Assembly: GCA_023395595.1 (NCBI GenBank)
Contig: JAEWYO010000048.1
Span: 1 to 64,000, forward strand
Direction: 5' to 3'
Length of the DNA: 64,000 bases
From: Bacillota bacterium
GTDB lineage: Bacteria > Bacillota > Clostridia > Christensenellales > CAG-138
The notes below the pieces were generated by a model that saw only the letters and a program-made list of their open reading frames with translations, had not been told where the DNA came from and searched no databases. Below are positions 26,509 to 34,272 of this stretch, one piece after another. Each line of letters starts with the position of its first letter. Within the stretch, counting starts at the first letter, position 1. Position numbers and translations under genes: made by a program.

Positions 26509-27561
26509 GTGAACAGTATTGAACGATTTCAAGCAACTATCGACAGACATCCTGTTGATAGGCCGGCTTGTTGGCTCGGAATTCCAAAGATGGAGGTCGT
26601 TACCCCCTTATGTGCATATTATTGTGTGGAAACGTTTCAAGAGCTAAAGGCTGCGATCGGGGATGATATCTATTCAGTTGAAGTGCCCTACAGTGCACCG
26701 GGCTGTTCTGCGATCTATGCCGCTTTCGACTGGTATAGGAATGGCTGCGCTGTAGATTGCGAACATAGAACGTTAACGGCAAAAGGATGCTTTGCTGAAT
26801 GCGAAAGTATCGAAGACGCTTTGGCTCTAAACTTTCCATGGCCGGATCCAGGAGAATACATCAGCCCCGATGCGTGCGTTGAGATGCTGGATCAAATACC
26901 GAAGGACAAAGCGATACTAGGAATGGTGTGGGCTTGTCATTTTCAGGATTTTTGCGCAGCGTTCGGCATGGAGAATGCTCTCGTCAACATGATAGAGGCG
27001 CCTGAGCTAGTTCATTATGTGAATGACAAAATCATTGCATTCTATTTAAAAGCGCTCAGGTTTTTTCTGGATGCAACGAAGGGAAGGATTCACGCGGTTT
27101 TGATTGGAAATGACTTAGGCAGTCAACTCGATTTGATGATCAGCCCGGAATCGATCAGGGAATTTGTGATTCCCGGCGCCAAGCAGTTGATTGATCTAGC
27201 ACATAGCTATGGGGTCAAGGTGATCTATCATTCCTGCGGGGCTATCCGGCGGGTAATTCCTATGCTGATCGAAGCCGGAGCGGATGCGATCCATCCAATC
27301 CAAGCGATGGCGTCCGGTATGGAGCCGTTTGGATTGAAGCAAGATTTTGGAACATCGGTCTCATTTTGCGGCGGAGTTGACACTCAGTATCTTTTACCGA
27401 ATGGCAGCTCAAATGAGGTCAAAGCAGCTGTTCGCAATTTGCGCGAGATTTTTCCGACAGGATTGATCATATCACCCAGCCATGAAGCGATTCAGGTTGA
27501 TGTATCCCTGGCTAATATCAAGGCGATGTTTGACGAAGCTCAGGAGATTTACAACAAGTAA
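26509..27561 (+). CDS. Uroporphyrinogen decarboxylase (URO-D) family protein
   Basis: A 350-residue URO-D-fold protein. A GTG start at 26509 is chosen because GGAGGA lies just upstream; the ATG at 26497 overlaps that site. It has the C-terminal segment IYHSCGAIRRVIPMLIEAGADAIHP and FCGGVDTQYLLP, typical of MtaA/CmuA-like methyltransferases and of many URO-D-like proteins in clostridial sugar loci. It is unlikely to make haem, as no other tetrapyrrole genes are present. A role in removing methyl groups from O-methylated sugars or glycosides via a corrinoid protein is conceivable, but no corrinoid protein is encoded here. Last gene of the operon. Confidence 0.85.
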   Translation: MNSIERFQATIDRHPVDRPACWLGIPKMEVVTPLCAYYCVETFQELKAAIGDDIYSVEVPYSAPGCSAIYAAFDWYRNGCAVDCEHRTLTAKGCFAECESIEDALALNFPWPDPGEYISPDACVEMLDQIPKDKAILGMVWACHFQDFCAAFGMENALVNMIEAPELVHYVNDKIIAFYLKALRFFLDATKGRIHAVLIGNDLGSQLDLMISPESIREFVIPGAKQLIDLAHSYGVKVIYHSCGAIRRVIPMLIEAGADAIHPIQAMASGMEPFGLKQDFGTSVSFCGGVDTQYLLPNGSSNEVKAAVRNLREIFPTGLIISPSHEAIQVDVSLANIKAMFDEAQEIYNK

Positions 27562-28295
27562 GTCAGTTCCCATCACGGAAAAGAGGTGCAGAAAACGATG
27601 TCGTGCAAAAGTGAACTATGGACGGCAATTTTCGAAAGTGACGCAAGTTTTCGCATCCTGAAGCCGCCAGAGAGGTTAACGCTTTTACTGTTTTGACGGA
27701 AGTCTTATGTGATATGTTATGCCGGAACTTGGTTTGATACTGTCTTGATTTAAATAACTCTTTTGTCTGTTGGGTAACATGTAAATTGATCATAGAAATT
27801 CATATTAGCCGATTCAGTAATTGCAAGTTGCTCGTACATTGATCTAATCACAACGATAGCAAATTTGTATCTTCTTCACTCATATCAGTCCATATTGGGC
27901 TGTTAGGACAAGAGAAATCGGTCACATCTTAACCTTTATTGTTGAATGTGATATTGATTTCTCGAAGAAGGTCTCTTAGCTGTACACTTTACGACGAAAT
28001 TTACCCAATGATGTGATGGACACCAATTCAGCGAAGGCAGCGTTAAAACTGCTATTGGCGATCCTTGGACATTCAAAAGATACACATTTGTATTGTGAAT
28101 TTACGATATTCAAAATAGTTACCAGCCCGCACATCAACGGGCATCGATAACATCAGTACAATATAGCCCTCGCCGTGTTGAGTCAGCCTGAGATGCTCTT
28201 TTTAAGAATATCTTTCCTGCTCTTGGTTTCTTTCACTCAAAAATAGTAAGTCGAGCAAGGTTCGAGCTGTAGATTTCGGAGGACTATTGATTTTA
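27562..28295. other. Eroded intergenic stretch, no intact gene
   Basis: About 730 bases of AT-rich DNA with no supported ORF. The only suggestive part is 27983-28150 (separate entry). No terminator with a clear T-run is seen after the operon. Confidence 0.5.
27983..28150 (+). pseudogene. Possible tyrosine recombinase C-terminal remnant
   Basis: The frame beginning at 27983 reads YTLRRNLPNDVM, continues with LLLAILGHSKDTHLY and ends at TAA 28148. LRR/LRH followed by xLGHSxxxTxxxY is the usual spacing of the catalytic Arg-His/Tyr region of phage-type integrases. No upstream domain and no start codon were found, so if real it is a relic. Low confidence because the match is short. Confidence 0.25.
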
Positions 28296-29207
28296 ATGAA
28301 GAGTATATTTCGGGTAGTTGTTCTGCTCCTATTGTTCACGAATTATCCTTTACCACAAGGTCAAGTGGAGAAAGAAGTCGATAGGGACACATTTTCAATC
28401 ATCTGGATCTCTGATACGCAGGATATGGCATATAATGGTTATGATCATGCTCTGCAAAAAATGGGATCATGGATCATGGCAAATAAACTAAGATTGGACA
28501 TTAGATACATCGTGCAGACAGGCGACGCGGTGGATAATGGTGCCTCTATGAGGCAGTGGGACAATTTCGACGAACTGTACAACCAGTTTCGTGGAAAAAT
28601 ACCTTATATTTCAGCGGCCGGCAATCATGAAGTAAAGAAGAACGGTTACCTGGAATATTGGATGCGACCAGACGTGAGGAGTATTCCGCGAGCAAACGCG
28701 TATAGACGCGGTATGTCAGCATTCTGTACTTTTGAAGAAAACGGCATTAAGTTAATCATTGTAGCCGTAGGATATGGTGCCGAGGAGGAATCTGTTCCTT
28801 GGGTAAATCAAGTATTGAAACAACATAAGGACTGCACTGCAATACTCTTGTTCCACGACTATATGCAAGACAACGGCCGCTTCAGCATAAATGGAAAATT
28901 GATGTTTGATAAAATTGTCATCCCGAACCCAAACGTCCGACTTGTTTTATGCGGCCACGTACTTGGCGTTAGTGCTCGAATCGATTCTATTGATGATAAT
29001 GGAGATGGTGATACAGATAGAACTGTAGCGCAGCTTATGTACAATTATCAGCATTTTAAAACTGAATGCGGTCAGCTTAGGATAATGAGATTCAATTCGC
29101 GCGACCGATCTATAACTATTACTACTTACTCCCCCGTGACAGAACGATACTATCGTGACTATCTGTTTGGAGACAAATATACATTTACTCTTGCAGATGC
29201 ATTCTGA
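28296..29207 (+). CDS. Secreted or surface calcineurin-like metallophosphoesterase
   Basis: A 303-residue protein starting at ATG after GGAGG (13-base gap); a TTG at 28287 is an alternative. An N-terminal hydrophobic segment (about residues 4-22) ending PLPQG looks like a signal peptide without a lipobox Cys. The dinuclear-metal motifs follow in order: WISDTQDM (D-x-Q rather than D-x-H), QTGDAVDN, AGNHE, LFHDYM and CGHVLG. It would cleave phosphoesters outside the membrane; the substrate is unknown. The gene is flanked by eroded DNA and an IS remnant and has a lower GC content than the hydrolase operon, so it may be acquired. Confidence 0.8.
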   Translation: MKSIFRVVVLLLLFTNYPLPQGQVEKEVDRDTFSIIWISDTQDMAYNGYDHALQKMGSWIMANKLRLDIRYIVQTGDAVDNGASMRQWDNFDELYNQFRGKIPYISAAGNHEVKKNGYLEYWMRPDVRSIPRANAYRRGMSAFCTFEENGIKLIIVAVGYGAEEESVPWVNQVLKQHKDCTAILLFHDYMQDNGRFSINGKLMFDKIVIPNPNVRLVLCGHVLGVSARIDSIDDNGDGDTDRTVAQLMYNYQHFKTECGQLRIMRFNSRDRSITITTYSPVTERYYRDYLFGDKYTFTLADAF

Positions 29208-29232
29208 CTATTATGAGATAGAGCAATTGAGG

Positions 29233-29455
29233 TGTCCCCCAAAGAGTAGTCCAGACTGAATGAGAAAAAATCGATGTTCAAACGGCCTCGAGACCCGCTT
29301 GTAGGGCAAATTCGACTTGGCGTGAGGTATGTTAGTGCGCTGTGCAGACGGAACTCGTTGTAGTCCCTTCGCCAGCGCTCTACTTTGTCCTTGGCATCCT
29401 CCAGCGACATGAACCAGTTCATGTTCAGGCATTCGTCCTGAAAACTTAATTTGAA
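29233..29455 (-). pseudogene. IS3-family transposase OrfB 3' remnant with IS end
   Basis: On the minus strand the frame reads DECLNMNWFMSLEDAKDKVERWRRDYNEFR and HSAL, the conserved C-terminal end of IS3-type OrfB transposases. The catalytic DDE core is missing. The remnant ends in TGTCCCCCA (complement strand), like an IS terminal repeat. The element is non-functional. Confidence 0.75.
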
Positions 29456-29614
29456 AAATTCGATACATATTGTCTGCTTTTATGCAAATTTGAGAATAAT
29501 ACGGCTTGACATAATCAAATATGCCGAATGTCCTATGACTGGGAGCGAGCATAAGTCGATGAAAGAACCTAGATGCTTTCGGGCCATTCTGTCAACTGGA
29601 TTACAAATTTCCTC

Positions 29615-29643
29615 TTGACGATGAGTTATACATATGATTAAAT
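29615..29643 (+). promoter_or_regulatory. Possible sigma-A promoter for the DUF2294 gene
   Basis: TTGACG, a 17-base spacer and TTAAAT lie 20-47 bases upstream of the GTG start at 29662. The -35 is good and the -10 weak. No other candidate is seen in this short region. Confidence 0.35.
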
Positions 29644-29661
29644 GATATACGTGGTGATATT

Positions 29662-30024
29662 GTGACAAAGGGACAAGCAGAGGCAAAGATCAGCGAAGCG
29701 GTTAGCAAGTTCGAAATTGAGTATATGGGCAGAGGCCCGAAGCAAATTAGAACGCTGATCATTCAGGACTTGATCATCATCCGACTCAAGGGCTTTCTAA
29801 GCCAGTCTGAACAGAAACTGGCAGAGAATAGTCATGGAGTGGAGTTGCTCAAAAAGGTTCGCACCGTACTATTTGAGAAATCTCGCGAGTATTTAATCGG
29901 GCTCATTCAGGAAGTGGTTGATATTGAAGTAATCAGCACACACTCTGATGTAAGCACAAAAACGGGCGAAAAAATCATTGTCATCACGACCGCTGAGAAT
30001 CTGGAAGATCGATTTTCTAGATAA
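29662..30024 (+). CDS. DUF2294 / MpsC-like protein
   Basis: A 120-residue protein matching the DUF2294 pattern: an N-terminal helix with KISEAVSKFEIEYMGRGPKQIRT, a strand pair DLIIIRLKGFLSQSEQKL, and a C-terminal VISTHSDVSTKTGEKIIVITT. Members are annotated as MpsC-like, after a membrane-potential-generating system, but here no MpsA/MpsB-type genes adjoin and the function is unknown. Start: GTG (GTGACAAAG). The gene is monocistronic, bounded by the strong terminator at 30085. Confidence 0.85.
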   Translation: MTKGQAEAKISEAVSKFEIEYMGRGPKQIRTLIIQDLIIIRLKGFLSQSEQKLAENSHGVELLKKVRTVLFEKSREYLIGLIQEVVDIEVISTHSDVSTKTGEKIIVITTAENLEDRFSR

Positions 30025-30084
30025 ACAGCACCACAAAACATTGGAAGACTAAGACGTAGAGTTATTTTTACTAGACGCGCAGTA

Positions 30085-30127
30085 AGCCAATATTCAGTTC
30101 ATACGAACTGAATATTGGCTTTTTTTT
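30085..30127 (+). terminator. Rho-independent terminator
   Basis: AGCCAATATTCAGTTC and GAACTGAATATTGGCT form a perfect 16-bp stem with an ATAC loop, followed by seven T. It terminates the DUF2294 transcript. Confidence 0.95.
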
Positions 30128-30207
30128 ATATTTCACCGACTGCTCCACTGCGAAACAAACCAACCCACAGCCTGAAATGAAAACATAAGAGAAGAGAGGA
30201 ATTCAAC

Positions 30208-30675
30208 ATGAGTATTTCAAACGCAGCCTTACGCAACACAACCGACGACTACTCTTACGAGGAACTGACTCCGATTTTCAGCAATCGAGGGCTCTATATT
30301 TCCCTCGAACGCTTCTGTAACCAAGTGACGGCCACCAAACCAGAATATGAGTCGTTTCTACAGAACTATTTCAACGATGAAGGCTATGTAGATATCTGGA
30401 GAATTCCTCATGCCATGATTGACGTATTGTTGCACAGAACGCAATACAATCGAGTGTTTGAAAACAGGGAGTTCCGTAAGAAATTTCAAGGGTTTGTCCG
30501 GGACCTTCTGGTTTTTTGCTCGAAAGAGTGCCATCGCAATTCTTTTGAGGCACCTGCTGTTGCAACCGGATGCATGGAAGTCACCGATCTTCAAACCGGC
30601 AGCCACGAATATATCAATGCGTTGATAACCAGTTTTTCGAGGGTGTTGGAGATTCTTGAGAACGAAGAGCACTAA
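30208..30675 (+). CDS. Hypothetical protein, DUF4914 partner
   Basis: A 155-residue protein that I do not recognise. It is acidic, predicted mostly helical, with no membrane segment or signal peptide. Two cysteines (FCSKECHRN) lie close together mid-protein. Start: ATG after GAGAGGAATTCAAC. It sits 47 bases upstream of the DUF4914 gene with no terminator between, so the two are very probably cotranscribed and may interact. Confidence 0.7.
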   Translation: MSISNAALRNTTDDYSYEELTPIFSNRGLYISLERFCNQVTATKPEYESFLQNYFNDEGYVDIWRIPHAMIDVLLHRTQYNRVFENREFRKKFQGFVRDLLVFCSKECHRNSFEAPAVATGCMEVTDLQTGSHEYINALITSFSRVLEILENEEH

Positions 30676-30722
30676 TCTTAAGCGCCTGAAATTTAGAAGA
30701 GAATGATGAAAGAGGATGTTTT

Positions 30723-32600
30723 ATGAACGAGAACTTGAGCCGCATGATCCTTCCGCAACGGTTGCAGATGTTAACTGCAATGGCAGGGAAAATCACCATT
30801 CCTGAGACACGTAATAGCCTGCTGGAGATGGCAATGGGCAGTCCCGACACGGATCTATTTGAAGTAGCCTATGATGTCCCCGGCATAGGGAGACATGTTG
30901 AAGCAACGGTTGCACGCTGCAAGAACGGCGCAGTGGTGAACTATACAGACATCTATATGCGCCGACGGGACCCCGACTGCATGGTTATCGCGGATGATGG
31001 CGAAACGGATAAGGAACGATATCAGGAGCGATACGGACAGGATTTCGAAGGGCTGAGGGACTTGACGTTCGATTGGCTATCGAAACAGAATCTCATATTG
31101 ATGCCGTTTCTGGCAGGCAGAGACGTGCTGGGCTATCCGGCATTGTTGGTTGCCCCTGACAACGCGGGCTTTTTTGCGGCAGGACTTTCCGATCTGCAAG
31201 GGTTTATTCCAGGCAGCGAGATTCCTGAAGGGTTTCAACCCAAAGCGATTATTTATCTGGCACCTACGTTTCGTCACACCCATTTCTCCGGCAAACAGAT
31301 GGTGGTACACAACAGGCTGAAAGATGCATATGAACTATTCTCCTATAACCTGTATCCGGGTCCGAGCGCAAAAAAGGGTGTATACGGTGTACTGATTCAG
31401 TTGGGTGAAACGGAAGGCTGGATCACTGCGCATGGCTCTACCGTAAAGATTATTACGCCATATGACAATTCGATCACGATCATGCATGAGGGTGCGAGTG
31501 GTGGCGGCAAGAGCGAAATGGTGGAAGAAATCCATCGCGAGCTGGATGGCAGGATATTGTTGGCGCGCAATTTGGTTACCCAGGAGAAAACGTATATTGA
31601 ATTAACCGAAACCTGCGAGTTGCGACCCGTCACAGATGACATGGCGCTTTGTCACCCGAAGCTGCAGAACGAGAGCAAAAAACTGGTTGTAACGGACGCT
31701 GAGAACGGGTGGTTCCTCCGGACAAATCATATTAAGCGGTATGGAACGGATCCGTATCTGGAGAGTATGTGCATTCATCCGCCGGAACCGTTGATCTTCA
31801 TCAACTATGATACGGTGCCGGGATCGACCTGCCTTTTATGGGAACATACCATGGATGCTCCGGGTAAACCGTGTCCCAACCCGCGCGTGATTATGCCGCG
31901 CAGATTTGTTCCGAACATCGTGAATCAGCCGATTGAGGTTGACGTACGCAGTTTCGGCGTGCGCACGCCGCCGTGTACCAAAGAGCAGCCGACCTACGGC
32001 ATTATCGGCATGTTTCACATCCTGCCGCCCGCGCTTGCCTGGCTCTGGCGATTGGTTGCGCCGAGAGGGCATGATAACCCCAGCATTACGGACTCTGAGG
32101 GGATGAGCAGTGAAGGCGTTGGGTCCTACTGGCCGTTCGCGACGGGAAAGCAAGTGAATCAGGCGAATCTTCTGCTCAACCAGATTCTGGAAACGCCGAA
32201 TACGCGCTATATCCTGGTCCCCAACCAGAATATCGGGGCGTACAAAGTCGGCTTTATGCCGCAGTGGATCGCCCGCGAATACTTGGCCAGACGTGGCGGT
32301 GCAAGGTTCAGTGTAGACCAAATACGGGAGTCGAAGTGCTCTTTGCTGGGCTATGCGCTCAGGGGTATCAAAGTTGAGGGAACAATCCTGCCCAAAGAAC
32401 TGCTGGAAGTGAACAGGCAGTTGGAAGTCGGAGAAGAAGGATTCGAACAGGGCGCAAAGATACTTTCGGACTTTTTTAAGTGCGAACTATCCAAATTTCA
32501 CGCGCCGGAACTTGACCCGCTCGGCAAGAAGATCATTGAGTGCGTAATGTCAGACGGAACGGTGAGCGACTACGTCAGCCTGATACCGATCCATCTGTAA
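30723..32600 (+). CDS. DUF4914 family P-loop protein (PEPCK/HPr-kinase-like)
   Basis: A 625-residue cytoplasmic protein of the DUF4914 family. A Walker A motif, GASGGGKS, lies near residues 258-265 and is preceded by ITIMHE, the strand order of PEP carboxykinase and HPr kinase folds. Later segments such as PRRFVPNIVNQP and GSYWPFATGKQVNQANLLLN also resemble the PEPCK-type nucleotide-binding domain. The N-terminal 250 residues are unique to the family. The reaction is unknown; binding of ATP or GTP is well supported. Start: ATG after GAGGATGTTTT. It forms a two-gene operon with the 155-residue protein upstream. Confidence 0.85.
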   Translation: MNENLSRMILPQRLQMLTAMAGKITIPETRNSLLEMAMGSPDTDLFEVAYDVPGIGRHVEATVARCKNGAVVNYTDIYMRRRDPDCMVIADDGETDKERYQERYGQDFEGLRDLTFDWLSKQNLILMPFLAGRDVLGYPALLVAPDNAGFFAAGLSDLQGFIPGSEIPEGFQPKAIIYLAPTFRHTHFSGKQMVVHNRLKDAYELFSYNLYPGPSAKKGVYGVLIQLGETEGWITAHGSTVKIITPYDNSITIMHEGASGGGKSEMVEEIHRELDGRILLARNLVTQEKTYIELTETCELRPVTDDMALCHPKLQNESKKLVVTDAENGWFLRTNHIKRYGTDPYLESMCIHPPEPLIFINYDTVPGSTCLLWEHTMDAPGKPCPNPRVIMPRRFVPNIVNQPIEVDVRSFGVRTPPCTKEQPTYGIIGMFHILPPALAWLWRLVAPRGHDNPSITDSEGMSSEGVGSYWPFATGKQVNQANLLLNQILETPNTRYILVPNQNIGAYKVGFMPQWIAREYLARRGGARFSVDQIRESKCSLLGYALRGIKVEGTILPKELLEVNRQLEVGEEGFEQGAKILSDFFKCELSKFHAPELDPLGKKIIECVMSDGTVSDYVSLIPIHL

Positions 32601-32683
32601 TGAGCGCAAGATAATATCCGGCATGTCGAGATTCTGATGAATGAAGCTCGCAAACGATGACGGCACCTCATCGTCGCGATAAA

Positions 32684-32747
32684 CCAATAGCCCGACTCAC
32701 CAAGGTATGTGTCTATGCGGCACATACTTTGCGGGAAGGGCTATTGG
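32684..32747. other. Nested inverted repeats between DUF4914 and the transporter
   Basis: An outer stem CCAATAGCCC / GGGCTATTGG encloses an inner stem GTATGTG / CACATAC with a 9-base loop. No T-run follows on either strand, so this is not a standard terminator; it could be an RNA processing or leader structure for the transporter 117 bases downstream. The rest of 32601-32863 holds nothing recognisable. Confidence 0.5.
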
Positions 32748-32863
32748 CATATCACCGGACATCATTTAACCAGACGATATTATGCGTGCGCGTACTCGCA
32801 ATGCGTTGGAGTGACATGAAATAAATCACCGTTCAACAGAGGATCATTCAGGAGGAAATAGAC

Positions 32864-34234
32864 ATCAAACAACGATATGACACCCTCGAGTCAGCGTTAA
32901 ACGAATATCATCCAAAGCGTTGGTCGACCAACATACCTTTTCGTGATTATTCGATCAATTGGATCGATCTGGTTCCTGCTCTGGCCGGTATCATCGGGAA
33001 AATCTCGCTCGTGGCGGCGTTTGCCACGGGATGGGCAAGCGCGCTTGGGATTCAGGATGCCGGCATGATTGCGGACAGCGTAAGGCTGGAACTCATGATT
33101 GCCAGCGCAGTCGCTCTTCTGTTATGTGCGCTTTTGAATCCATACGCAGCGCCTGCGGGGACACTTGCGCCGCTGATTCCGCTGATACCAGCAATGGCGG
33201 CGGCTGGGGTGCATCCGCTGCCCTTTGCAATACTGGTCAGCCTAATCGGGTTCCTGTTCGCAAAAACCGGGGTTTTCAACTTGCTGGTGCGGCTGAACGG
33301 GCCCGGGGCGAAGGCGGGGGTTTCGTTGCTTTTCGGTGGTATGGGTGTTGTGCATGCGATACAGAAGCTGCATATCTGGGTGCAAAGTTATCAAAAGCCT
33401 CAGTTTACACTGTTCGTCTTGTTCGCAGGTGCTGTATTGTATCTCTTTATGAGTAGAGCAAAAATCAGGTGGCTTGTCATTCCTGTTTGCGTGATTGCTG
33501 CATTAACAGTATCCGCTGCCTTTGGGCTTTTCCCGCTTATTTCGGCGCAGATTGGCCTGCCGGTTCTTGATCCCGCGTTCTGGTGGATCCAACGATGGGG
33601 AGTCGGCTACGGGCTATCGATCCGTAACTTTGTATCAGCTATTCCGTTCGTTATACTTGTTTTAACCATGTGGCCGGTTGATGCGCTTGCGATTCAAACG
33701 TTGCAGGAGAGAAACTATCCAAGTACTGCGAAAAGAGCGATCATGAATATCGATGATTCGTTCATCCTAATTACGGTTCGTAATCTGATCGGGACAATTT
33801 TTGGCGGTGTTCAGACTGCCGCGGTATGGCGAAGTTTTATGATTCCGCTGGCGGTGAGTAAGCGACCGATCGGCGGGAGCGCGCTGCTGCTCGGCTTGAT
33901 CGGTATATTGTTTGCCGTGCTGGGTTTTCCGGTCGATATCGCAATCTTTCCGCCTTTGGTCTATATGGTGCTGATTTTTGGTGTTTTTGTTCCTATGTTT
34001 GAGAGTGGATGGGAAACGATTGAGAATGTGAGGATGTTTTTCACGGCAGCGGTGTGCATCGTAATTGGTGTTGTCTTCTCGGCTACTATCGGATGGGGCG
34101 CTGCACTGGCAATGGAGAACAGCATTTCTACGGGTATAAACGGCACTGACCATACAGAATATCAGAAAAACAGAAATAGAAGCATTGCGATATTCTTCGC
34201 GCTATGCTTGATCTATGTCGGAATTGGTTTGTAG
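32864..34234 (+). CDS. DUF3360-like multi-pass transporter with apparent ATC start
   Basis: A membrane protein of about 456 residues resembling DUF3360 (related to the SulP/xanthine-permease-like fold), with about ten hydrophobic helices. The frame is open from 32825. A perfect AGGAGG at 32850-32855 sits 8 bases before an in-frame ATC (32864), giving IKQRYDTLESALNEYHPKRW and then WIDLVPALAGIIGKISLVAAFATGW. No ATG, GTG or TTG occurs in frame until GTG 33011, which would delete the first membrane helix and has no binding site. So either ATC is the start or an ATG has mutated or been misread. Substrate unknown, probably a small organic anion or base. Confidence 0.65.
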   Translation: MKQRYDTLESALNEYHPKRWSTNIPFRDYSINWIDLVPALAGIIGKISLVAAFATGWASALGIQDAGMIADSVRLELMIASAVALLLCALLNPYAAPAGTLAPLIPLIPAMAAAGVHPLPFAILVSLIGFLFAKTGVFNLLVRLNGPGAKAGVSLLFGGMGVVHAIQKLHIWVQSYQKPQFTLFVLFAGAVLYLFMSRAKIRWLVIPVCVIAALTVSAAFGLFPLISAQIGLPVLDPAFWWIQRWGVGYGLSIRNFVSAIPFVILVLTMWPVDALAIQTLQERNYPSTAKRAIMNIDDSFILITVRNLIGTIFGGVQTAAVWRSFMIPLAVSKRPIGGSALLLGLIGILFAVLGFPVDIAIFPPLVYMVLIFGVFVPMFESGWETIENVRMFFTAAVCIVIGVVFSATIGWGAALAMENSISTGINGTDHTEYQKNRNRSIAIFFALCLIYVGIGL

Positions 34235-34272
34235 TGTGAGAGCGAGGCTCGTACGCGTAAAGCGAACCCAGA

